From contig NZ_JACLZF010000001.1 of assembly GCF_014243345.1 (NCBI RefSeq), positions 1,054,001 through 1,118,000 on the forward strand: 64,000 nt of DNA, written 5' to 3'. The translations under genes and the position numbers were made by a program. The DNA is from Robiginitalea sp. SC105. Lineage in GTDB: Bacteria; Bacteroidota; Bacteroidia; Flavobacteriales; Flavobacteriaceae. Shown piece after piece: positions 1 through 6,783 of this stretch. Below the pieces are notes generated by a model. The model did not search any database, was not told where the DNA came from, and was given only the letters and a program-made list of their open reading frames with translations. Every line of letters starts with the position of its first letter. Position 1 is the stretch's first letter.

Positions 1-176
1 TTCTGGGACTGGACAGGACCGTGAGGAACGGGTATCAGGGGATCAGGGTTTCCTTTAAGATAGAGGGAGATCTTACCGATGAGGAAAGACAAATGCTGAT
101 ATCGTTTGCGCATCAATCCCCTGTTTTTGATATCGTAACAAACAAAGTACCCGTAACCGTTCATCTTAATCCCTGA
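1..176 (+). CDS. OsmC-family protein, C-terminal end (partial)
   Basis: The open frame enters from the left edge and ends at TGA 174-176, giving 57 residues. The tail SPVFDIVTNKVPVTVHL matches the end of the OsmC/Ohr fold, where SPV-x3-(V/L)-x-N-P/K-V-P-V is typical of thiol peroxidases and related proteins that act on organic hydroperoxides or thiol compounds. The peroxidatic cysteine region may lie in this frame upstream of the window. The stop is 9 bp before the methyltransferase start, so the two genes are probably one operon. Family assignment is from the tail only; the substrate cannot be told. Confidence 0.7.
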   Translation, partial: LGLDRTVRNGYQGIRVSFKIEGDLTDEERQMLISFAHQSPVFDIVTNKVPVTVHLNP

Positions 177-185
177 ATTGGAGTC

Positions 186-977
186 ATGGAAACTGTAAAG
201 AAGACCCCCCAAGTGAATAAAAGGGAACTTGAAGACCAAATAAAGGCTGTATACACACATGTTGCCACAGATCCGAATGCTTCCTACCATTTTGAGACAG
301 GAGGAGAACTGGCACTGGAACTTGGATACCCCTCTGAGTATATCGATCGTATTCCTGAACCGTCACTTGCCTCTTTTGCCGGGGTGGGTTACCACTTCGA
401 TTTAGCCGATCTACGGCAGGGAGAAAGGGTCCTGGATCTCGGAAGTGGTTCCGGCACGGATGTTTTCTATGCCAGACAGGCAATAGGTCCGTCAGGAATG
501 GCTTATGGCCTGGAGATGACCGATGCACAATTGAATAAGGCAGAAAACATCAGAAATTCAGGACAGTACAGGAATGTCCGTTTTTTGAAAGGCTACATTG
601 AAGAGATTCCCATGACGGATGCTGCAATGGATGTGGTGATTTCAAACGGGGTTATAAATCTTTCAAGCGAGAAGTGGAAGGTGTTTCAGGAAGCATACCG
701 GGTCCTTCGCGATGGGGGGAGATTGGCCATCTCGGATATTGTGGGAACCAGATCATTCCCGACCGAAATAACCTGTAACCCTTCGCTGTGGGCTGCCTGT
801 GTGGCAGGAGCCGTACCAAGGGAGGAGTACCTGGATTTGATCCGGTCAGCTGGGTTTCGGATCCTTGGATTGAAGAGTAATGACTATAGTTTTGTATCCG
901 AAAGGGCCCTAAGCACCACTAAGAATTATGGTATCTTCAGTATTTCTGTTCTCGCCGTTAAGGAAGGAGCAAGTTAA
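186..977 (+). CDS. SAM-dependent methyltransferase, ArsM-like, lacking one catalytic cysteine
   Basis: A 263-residue class I methyltransferase. Motif I VLDLGSGSGTD is at 82-92, the post-I acidic stretch at about 107-112, and SNGVINLS at 153-160. The order and spacing, with the stretch LWAACVAGA near 201-209, resemble arsenite methyltransferases. Those enzymes carry a cysteine in SNCVINLS and another in the GxC region. Here the first is replaced by glycine (position 155) and only Cys197 and Cys205 are present, so three-cysteine arsenic chemistry is unlikely. It is better read as an ArsM-like methyltransferase of unknown substrate. It follows an OsmC-like gene by 9 bp and lies just outside the island's left boundary. 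Confidence 0.8.
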   Translation: METVKKTPQVNKRELEDQIKAVYTHVATDPNASYHFETGGELALELGYPSEYIDRIPEPSLASFAGVGYHFDLADLRQGERVLDLGSGSGTDVFYARQAIGPSGMAYGLEMTDAQLNKAENIRNSGQYRNVRFLKGYIEEIPMTDAAMDVVISNGVINLSSEKWKVFQEAYRVLRDGGRLAISDIVGTRSFPTEITCNPSLWAACVAGAVPREEYLDLIRSAGFRILGLKSNDYSFVSERALSTTKNYGIFSISVLAVKEGAS

Positions 978-1042
978 GCGGCCGGACGATCTGTTTCCCC
1001 GGCCGCATGGCTATTTTGAATTCATTCAATCCATTTGCAAAC

Positions 1043-1097
1043 AAAAAACCCCTCGCACGTTCGTGCGGGGGGTTTTGCTTTTCAGTGGTCTGGACGG
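1043..1097. repeat. Left direct repeat: tRNA-Asp 3' end plus its terminator
   Basis: These 55 bases match 13191-13245 at 51 positions. The right-hand copy is the terminator and 3' end of the intact tRNA-Asp gene. The last 11 bases (1087-1097, GGTCTGGACGG) are the acceptor stem and T-stem end of that tRNA as read on the plus strand. The intact tRNA lies only on the right, as expected when an element integrates at the 3' end of a tRNA gene and leaves a partial copy at its far end. Confidence 0.75.
1044..1080. terminator. Rho-independent terminator
   Basis: CCCCTCGCACG-TTCG-TGCGGGGGG forms a GC-rich hairpin flanked by A6 on the left and TTTT on the right, so it can work in both directions. It follows the methyltransferase by about 70 bp. 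It is near-identical to the terminator of tRNA-Asp at 13191-13230, so it may be the original tRNA terminator displaced by island insertion. Confidence 0.75.
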
Positions 1098-1235
1098 AAA
1101 GTAAACTATTATACCACTAAACAACTACAGGTGCTTGTATGGCATTAAAAGTAAGATGATTGAATTATTATGTATGTCAGAGCACGTAAGGAAACGTATA
1201 AACGTCGTACCTGAATTGTTACCTGGTATACTATT
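1087..1235 (+). repeat. Island repeat copy 1
   Basis: Starts with the tRNA-Asp-like GGTCTGGACGG and runs to GTTACCTGGTATA. Positions 1087-1161 match copy 4 (8570-8644) at 74 of 75 bases. The block near ATACCACTAAACAACTACAG (1111-1130) is an imperfect inverted match to the right-end block GTACCTGAATTGTTACCTGG (1207-1226), so a single strand could fold on itself. With the tRNA-like terminator it fills the space before the propeller gene. Confidence 0.8.
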
Positions 1236-1296
1236 TTGGTCCTAGTACATCAACGCAGAAAGATTGCGTTCTATACAGATTGGGGAAATGCCAGGT

Positions 1297-3150
1297 TTAA
1301 TAATTTCTTTTATAAATACCTTTTCCAGAGGTGGTATAAAGTACCTCGGCATTCCCTTCGATTATTCCAAAATTGACCAGATCTTCCAAACCTGTACTGT
1401 ATTCACTCCAAATACTGTCGTTTATTCCTAGTTTGTAGATTCCCTCACCCAAAGTGCCACAGATAATTGAGCCATCTGAAGTTTTGCATAATGACGTTAC
1501 GGTTAGATAACTATCTTCTCCTTTCAACCCTCCATTAAATTCTCTCCATGTTAAACCATCATCAGTAGATCTACGAACACCTTGAGCATATCCTCCAGCA
1601 TAAATTGAATTATCGATTTCAAGAAAAGACCACACATAAGATTCCTCATCTACCTTATCCCATGTTTTACCATGATCGATTGATCTTAATGTTCCGTTTG
1701 TAGTCCCGACTAGTAATGTCCCGCTTGATAATTTTATCGCTGTTCGGAATCGACTATTATCAAATGGACCTACATCATATTTTATCCAATCCGCTCCATT
1801 ATTATTGGAATAATAGATTCCGTCTCTTTGGGCGCAAGCGATAAGAAGATTATCGTCTACCGCATATAGAAATATCATTTCAGTTTTCAAATCGGAAATA
1901 GATTCCCAGGTTCTGCCATTATCAGTTGATTTTGAAATCACACCATTTTCAGCTAATAGGATGTTGCCATTTGATAATTTAACCAGACCCCCTAATCCAT
2001 CATTTATTTGTTCCCATTGACTGACGGGCAGCTTTGCTCGCCAAATGCCAGATTCGCCGCTAGTGATTAAATAGCTTTTATTTTCTATAACCTGAAAGAC
2101 ATTCCAGTTTTCGATCTCTTTACCTGTTTGCTGCCAGCTCTCTCCTCTATCTGGAGATATGAAAATGGATAACACATTACTTCCTGCTACTAATTGTTGA
2201 CTTTTCGTGGCTCTTATGAGTCGAAGCTGTAGTTCATTTAATCCTGCCGGATGCCATGTTTCTCCTAAGTCCTCAGACTTAAAAACACCCCGGTCCCCAA
2301 TTTTTATTTGATAACCCGTACTCACATAAAGAGTGTTTTCAATAAAAGTTAAATCACTCACTTTTGTGTTTTCAGAAAGACCGTTGTCAGATTTATCCCA
2401 TGTTAACCCATCATCTGTGGATTTATATATTCCTCCACCGGTTCTTCTGGCCGCATCTTGTGGATCCCCAACTGAAGCAAAAAGAACATCTTTTAATTCA
2501 ACAACCGCTGATACAGGTATGGAATCTGGTAATCCCTTCACATTATCTGACCATGACACCCCATTATCGGTGGATCGATGAAAATTAAATTCTCCGGTCC
2601 CAGAGGCAAAAACTAGGTTAGGTTTCGGATTAAACACCCCTTTTATATTTTCTGCAGTAATGGAAGTTTGTTCCCATGTGTCTCCATCATCTTCGGAGAT
2701 AAAAACTCCGGCTTTAGCATCTTTGGAAGCTCCTTCGCTTATAAATGTTGCGGAAGCAAAAATTTTACCTTCTTCAGTTTGAATAATATTAAAGATGTAT
2801 ACATTGTCTTTAAAACCAATACTTTTCCAAGTATTACCCTTATCTGTAGATTTGAAAATTCCGCCACGATACGTGCCCACCAATATGGATCCATTATGAG
2901 TCACCATAATTTCTTCCGGCATCCCATCAAAATCCATCAATTCCCAGGATTTACCCTGATCGGTTGATTTGTATAATTCAGAAGTTCCGACATAGTATGT
3001 TCCGTCTGTCGATTCAGCGAAACATCTTATTTGTGCCGATATGGGAGAAGGCAGTTTAACCCATGCAACATCTCGGTGCTTTTCTTGACACCCGAAAACC
3101 AGGCATCCAAAAAGTAAAATGATTAATATTTTCTCCAAATCATTATTCAT
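1297..3150 (-). CDS. Exported Asp-box (BNR) beta-propeller lipoprotein
   Basis: 617 residues. The signal peptide ends in the lipobox LVFGC with Cys21, predicting an outer-membrane or surface lipoprotein. The mature part contains more than ten Asp-box motifs (S/T-x-D-x-G-x-S/T-W), for example STDQGKSW, STDKGNTW, SEDDGDTW, STDNGRTW, SIDHGKTW and STDDGLTW. Such motifs mark the turns of sialidase-type, YCF48-type or VPS10-type propellers. No sialidase FRIP motif or catalytic Asp/Tyr/Glu set was recognised, so a binding or scaffold role is more likely than hydrolysis. The DNA is AT-rich compared with the core genes. It is the first cargo gene of the island and appears to have its own transcription unit. 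Confidence 0.8.
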   Translation of the reverse strand: MNNDLEKILIILLFGCLVFGCQEKHRDVAWVKLPSPISAQIRCFAESTDGTYYVGTSELYKSTDQGKSWELMDFDGMPEEIMVTHNGSILVGTYRGGIFKSTDKGNTWKSIGFKDNVYIFNIIQTEEGKIFASATFISEGASKDAKAGVFISEDDGDTWEQTSITAENIKGVFNPKPNLVFASGTGEFNFHRSTDNGVSWSDNVKGLPDSIPVSAVVELKDVLFASVGDPQDAARRTGGGIYKSTDDGLTWDKSDNGLSENTKVSDLTFIENTLYVSTGYQIKIGDRGVFKSEDLGETWHPAGLNELQLRLIRATKSQQLVAGSNVLSIFISPDRGESWQQTGKEIENWNVFQVIENKSYLITSGESGIWRAKLPVSQWEQINDGLGGLVKLSNGNILLAENGVISKSTDNGRTWESISDLKTEMIFLYAVDDNLLIACAQRDGIYYSNNNGADWIKYDVGPFDNSRFRTAIKLSSGTLLVGTTNGTLRSIDHGKTWDKVDEESYVWSFLEIDNSIYAGGYAQGVRRSTDDGLTWREFNGGLKGEDSYLTVTSLCKTSDGSIICGTLGEGIYKLGINDSIWSEYSTGLEDLVNFGIIEGNAEVLYTTSGKGIYKRNY

Positions 3151-3165
3151 CCTAAATAAAGTTTG

Positions 3166-3342
3166 TTATCCGTACTTGCTCAATACGGCTTCCAGTGTCC
3201 CATCCCTGTTGACTTCATATCCTGCTATGGATTGCCCGTTTTCTATAAATCTTAGTTTTAGTTCCTGATTATACCAGGTCACTTTGTTGCCAACATTAAC
3301 AACTCCACATAATATAATCGCGAAAAGGCAGGCATATTTTCT
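3166..3342 (-). pseudogene. Gene remnant with truncated signal peptide, 58 codons
   Basis: On the minus strand a 58-codon frame ends at TAA (complement of 3166-3168). It reads KYACLFAIILCG, a signal-peptide-like stretch, followed by VTWYNQELKLRFIENGQSI and EVNRDGTLEAVLSKYG. There is no ATG; the frame opens right after an in-frame stop at 3343-3345. The composition looks like real exported protein sequence, but without a start it is most simply a decayed or internally deleted gene. I do not recognise the family. It lies between the propeller and amidohydrolase genes, in a gap otherwise without features. Confidence 0.35.
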
Positions 3343-3403
3343 TCAAAAAGTAGAAGCAAGGGTTTTCATTCAAGATAAGAAAGGTGCTATTTCTGCGAGT
3401 ACC

Positions 3404-4465
3404 TCAGTTGTAATCTTTATGAGATTGAATTTCTTCATTGCTCAATCGCAGGAATTTACAGGCGTTCGTATAAAAAATCTTCTGCTTCTGACTGGGATCC
3501 AAAAAAGGCGCTTCCTGTATGGTCTCAATAGCCACTTCAATGGTTTCAGGCCAGACCATTTGATCCGAGCCCCACATTATCCGTTCTTCGAAACCGGCAT
3601 TTATCAGTCTTTCGAGTTGCGAATAAAAATGCGCCCTGGGAAAACCCCAGTTGTTTTGGGAGATATCCACGTACAATTGAGGGTGCGAATAGAGCATGGC
3701 GATCATTTCATCCACAAGCGGTGAAGCAAAATGCATCACATACACGCGGAGCTTCGGATATTTTATGAGTACCTCATCCAGCTGAAAGGGGCTTCCCAGT
3801 GAAACACGATAGGCCGAAGGTGACGAACCTCCCAATAGGTGGGCGCCACCGGGCGGTCCTTCCCCCAAATGAACGCCAACGGGAATATCCAGCTGCTCTG
3901 CCAAAGACCAAATGGAATCATAGGCTTTGTCATTAAGTGTTTTGCCATGGTATTGGGCACCATTTTCGGCAAATACCTGCAGCTTCCCTGCTTCGTGGAA
4001 TTTTTTATAATCGGATAGTGTATACCGGGCCGATTTTTCCGAGGTAAAAGAGAGCGCCGGAATAATTCGTTTCGGGGACTTTTCATGCCATTCGCCCACC
4101 CGTTCCGGTGTTCCGAAGGTAACAGCGTAGACATTATGCTTGTCAAGCATTTCCAGTGTTTCCGTGGTTAATGCCTCATTGGATTCGGAAGAGGGTACCT
4201 GAATGTCGCAACGTATAACGCTATCCATGGTAAGTGCTTTTTCCGGATCCCATCCCGGTAAAATTACCTTTCCTCTATTCACGCATATGGGCCCGCCCCC
4301 TCCATAGTCTTCAAGGAAATCGGCATGTAGGTGCATGTCGATAATCGGACCTTCATACCGCCCGGTAGACGATTTGTCTTCAGGCTTTGTGTTGTCCTTC
4401 GTTTGACATGCGGCAAACAGCAGGATAAAAAGTATAATAGGATAAGGTCTTATCATATTGCTCAA
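3404..4465 (-). CDS. Amidohydrolase-family (TIM-barrel metal hydrolase) lipoprotein
   Basis: 353 residues with a lipoprotein signal (LLFAAC, Cys20). The metal-binding HxH occurs in IIDMHLHADF (His45, His47). Further conserved barrel segments are VGVHLGEG, YVMHFASPLVDE and IMWGSDQMVWPE, the last holding the strand-8 aspartate. This is the amidohydrolase-2 group, which includes decarboxylases and lactonases; the substrate is not predictable. A periplasmic-side lipoprotein is an unusual place for such an enzyme, but several Bacteroidota carry them. It is followed upstream (to the right) by island repeat copy 2. Confidence 0.85.
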   Translation of the reverse strand: MSNMIRPYPIILFILLFAACQTKDNTKPEDKSSTGRYEGPIIDMHLHADFLEDYGGGGPICVNRGKVILPGWDPEKALTMDSVIRCDIQVPSSESNEALTTETLEMLDKHNVYAVTFGTPERVGEWHEKSPKRIIPALSFTSEKSARYTLSDYKKFHEAGKLQVFAENGAQYHGKTLNDKAYDSIWSLAEQLDIPVGVHLGEGPPGGAHLLGGSSPSAYRVSLGSPFQLDEVLIKYPKLRVYVMHFASPLVDEMIAMLYSHPQLYVDISQNNWGFPRAHFYSQLERLINAGFEERIMWGSDQMVWPETIEVAIETIQEAPFLDPSQKQKIFYTNACKFLRLSNEEIQSHKDYN

Positions 4466-4533
4466 TTGACCCGGACTTGGACGCTTGAAAGGGGGTGCTT
4501 AAAGGTTCTTCTTTGATTGAAAGGTAGCAAAAT

Positions 4534-4700
4534 CGCCGCCGATTTTATTGCCTACAAAGAAAATATCCCGACAATACACGGATAATCAGGCTTCTAAAAT
4601 GCATGTTCTGCGGTTTGAACGGGAAGCAAACCATAATGCTTCTATACACCTACAAGTACTTGTATGCTAGTTAAAGAAAGATAATTGCTTCACCAGGTAT
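4534..4700 (+). repeat. Island repeat copy 2 (most diverged)
   Basis: Shares with copies 4 and 5 the left part TTGCCTA-CAAAGAAAA, then GGATAATCAGGCTTCTAAAA and TGCATGTTCTGCGGTTTGAA, where GGTTTGAACGGGA is a mutated tRNA-Asp 3' end. It also keeps ACCTACAAGTACTTGTATG. After about 4670 the match fades, so this looks like the oldest or a partly deleted copy. The rest of the 4466-4873 gap shows no gene or other clear signal. Confidence 0.6.
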
Positions 4701-4873
4701 TGAGGTACATCTGAAGCCAGAAGTTGTCTTAAATCCTAGCGATATACCTAAATATGGAATTATAGGCTATTCTGTATAGGCCAAAAAGTGATAAGAAAGA
4801 TGTAACCAATATTTTAATGGAGGGTTAACTCCTCTTTCTATTGCCTTTTAGATGTCGAGATGGTTACGGCAAA

Positions 4874-5614
4874 TCAAAATAGTCCCACAAGCCCTTCCAG
4901 GATTTTGGATCCGAAATCCGATGCAAAGAATTTGCCCGGGAGGCGGAAGAATTCGATGACGAATATTCCGAGCAGCAATACGGTACTCAGCCATTTCCAG
5001 GATTTGAAATACAGCACGTCGAATACCACCAGGGCTGCCAGCGGCCCCAGATGGAATCCGTAATAGGCCCATACGTTTATCTCCAGGTTCCAGAAGCTAA
5101 GGATAATCCGGGGCACGGCGGCAATAGTCAACAATACCATACCGGCCAGCATGAGACGTTTGTGCACGTAAGGCTTCCTGCGCTGGATAAAAGCCAGGAC
5201 CACCAATACGATCCCCATACCAATTTCAAAGAGGTTGCGCCCGGTATCCGGGAGGGAATTTGCCCCTTGTGCTGCCTTGTACAGTACAATGTAATATCCG
5301 GAAGCCCATAAAACGAGCAATACGACCAGGGTGATTTGTCCCAGTTTACGGTGCCAGGAGGTATTACCTGTGGCTACAAATCCGGTTTGTACCAAATACA
5401 GCAGCACCCAAAAGCTGTAAGAGACACCATGAATTTTGATGTAAAGCGGGGTCGGTGTAAGGGATTCGCTGAAGTAGAAACTATCTGCAAAACCTCCGAG
5501 GACCATGAACAGGAACCAGAAACCGCTGAGCAGGAAAAAGGCCTTTTCCGGGTCTTTTTTAAGCCGCTGCAGGTCCCAACGCAACGGGGGACGTGCACTT
5601 ACTTTCTTTTCCAT
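4874..5614 (-). CDS. Polytopic membrane protein, function unknown
   Basis: 246 residues with about six to seven hydrophobic segments. Helices begin near residues 25, 60, 90, 125, 155, 180 and 210. Histidines sit at or near helix ends (KIHGVSYSFW, TSWHRKLGQ, YVHKRLMLAG, YGFHLGPLA), a pattern shared with small DUF2306/cytochrome-b561-like membrane proteins. Heme binding is possible but not shown. The start overlaps the end of the upstream NTF2-like gene by 16 bp, so the two are translationally linked and form one island module between repeat copies 2 and 3. Confidence 0.6.
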   Translation of the reverse strand: MEKKVSARPPLRWDLQRLKKDPEKAFFLLSGFWFLFMVLGGFADSFYFSESLTPTPLYIKIHGVSYSFWVLLYLVQTGFVATGNTSWHRKLGQITLVVLLVLWASGYYIVLYKAAQGANSLPDTGRNLFEIGMGIVLVVLAFIQRRKPYVHKRLMLAGMVLLTIAAVPRIILSFWNLEINVWAYYGFHLGPLAALVVFDVLYFKSWKWLSTVLLLGIFVIEFFRLPGKFFASDFGSKILEGLVGLF

Positions 5615-6153
5615 CGAGCGGCTTTTCTAAATATTATGAATAGCAGAAACAGGGCTATCCCTAGTACAACTGAGGATAAGATAAACCGCTGCATGGATAT
5701 ACCCTGGGCGCTACCGCCGGGTTCCAAGACCACGACACTAGCCATAGCGATCTTGAATTCTCCGGAATATGCCTTCCATACCTCTACCAACTCCATGACA
5801 AAACCGCTGGTCTCAGTAATTTTATAACTCATCACATAGCTGGAATCGATTTGCGCCAGGGGATAGAACTCAATGGCATATTCGGTAGGTGGGATCTGCC
5901 ATCTGGCTATCATGTTCCTGATCGGATCGGCGCCGACCAGGCCTTCCTTCGGAAAAACGGCATCCTCGGCGAACAGATCTGCATAGGCCACGGTCCGGCC
6001 CTGATATACCTGGGCGTGCGCCTCGGTGATTTTTTGTTGCAAGACAGCTTCCACGGCTACTTGGTCGGTCTGGGAACGGGCAATGCCCGATAGCATCAGG
6101 CTGGAGATCAATAGCAGAGTTGCCGGCTGTAATAGACGGATTACAGGCTTCAT
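5599..6153 (-). CDS. Exported NTF2-like (SnoaL/DUF4440) protein with C-terminal anchor
   Basis: 184 residues from the ATG at 6153; this start gives a clean signal peptide (MKPVIRLLQPATLLLISSL ending near GIARSQ). An upstream ATG at 6174 is possible. The mature part has the NTF2-like core: a helix with a VAYADLFAEDAVF-type segment, VGADPIRNMIARW, then beta strands. A hydrophobic helix near the C-terminus (SSVVLGIALFLLFIIF) is followed by KAARWKRK, so the domain would be held on the outer face of the inner membrane. NTF2-like folds bind small ligands or act as isomerases; nothing here identifies the ligand. It overlaps the following membrane protein gene by 16 bp. Confidence 0.7.
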   Translation of the reverse strand: MKPVIRLLQPATLLLISSLMLSGIARSQTDQVAVEAVLQQKITEAHAQVYQGRTVAYADLFAEDAVFPKEGLVGADPIRNMIARWQIPPTEYAIEFYPLAQIDSSYVMSYKITETSGFVMELVEVWKAYSGEFKIAMASVVVLEPGGSAQGISMQRFILSSVVLGIALFLLFIIFRKAARWKRK

Positions 6154-6255
6154 TTCTGGTTGGTTTAAGCCCATAAGGTACAAACCACAAGGAAAACCGA
6201 AAGGATGGGAGTAGAAAAAGCCTTGTTTTAGTCATAATAGGGATGGGTTTTTTGG

Positions 6256-6392
6256 GTAAGTAAACCATTATACTTACATACAACTACAGGTACTTGTATG
6301 GCATTGAAAGTAAGATGATTTAATCAATTTGTATTTGAGCACACGCAGGGAAACGTGTGCACGTTGTAACTGAATTGTTACCTGGTATAAAT
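6256..6392 (+). repeat. Island repeat copy 3 (lacks the tRNA-like left part)
   Basis: Begins at GGTAAGTAAACCATTATACT and ends at GTTACCTGGTATAA. Bases 6293-6336 are identical over 44 positions to copy 4 (8617-8660). It contains AACGTG-TG-CACGTT (6352-6365), a small inverted repeat conserved in copy 5 and nearly so in copy 4. The tRNA-like GGTCTGGACGG seen in copies 1, 4 and 5 is absent, replaced by a T-rich stretch. Confidence 0.75.
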
Positions 6393-6783
6393 TGATGGAT
6401 CAGCTAAGTAACTCTAAGAGCCTTTACCGGAGTTTCAATTCCTTTTCCACCATGGGTGGCTTTTTACTCATCCGATTTAAAATCATGGCACCATTACATT
6501 TTAGTGCTGCGTACAGAAGTAGATTGGCAATTACGTTATAAGTTAAAGACAATCAGCCAAATACTTGAAATTTTTATTGGCTCCGGGGCCTCGGAAAGTT
6601 GCTTTATTGCCATTTATAGGTTATATTCTCATCGGCCCAAAGGTTGCGCTCGGTATCTCACCCTTTAAAATCTTATACGAAGAAACCGTCTTAGGGCATT
6701 CGCTATATAGGCATCAGATTGATTGGAGGTTTATAAAAACGGATTTACAGAAGTACGTAATTATAAACCATAACCAATCGATT
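6393..6783. other. Gap with no supported gene
   Basis: About 390 bases between repeat copy 3 and the pore-forming protein gene. An open frame runs in from 6565 in frame with the gene downstream, but its residues lack a signal peptide or any domain. A lipoprotein signal follows at the ATG at 6784, so the upstream part is read as 5' untranslated. No terminator, RNA gene or clear promoter was recognised. Confidence 0.4.

Noticed and set aside
186-977. Annotation as arsenite methyltransferase
   Set aside because: One of the needed cysteines is glycine, so only an ArsM-like methyltransferase is claimed.
6565-6783. N-terminal extension of the pore-forming protein
   Set aside because: The in-frame codons have no homology-like pattern, and using them would place the lipoprotein signal in the middle of the protein.
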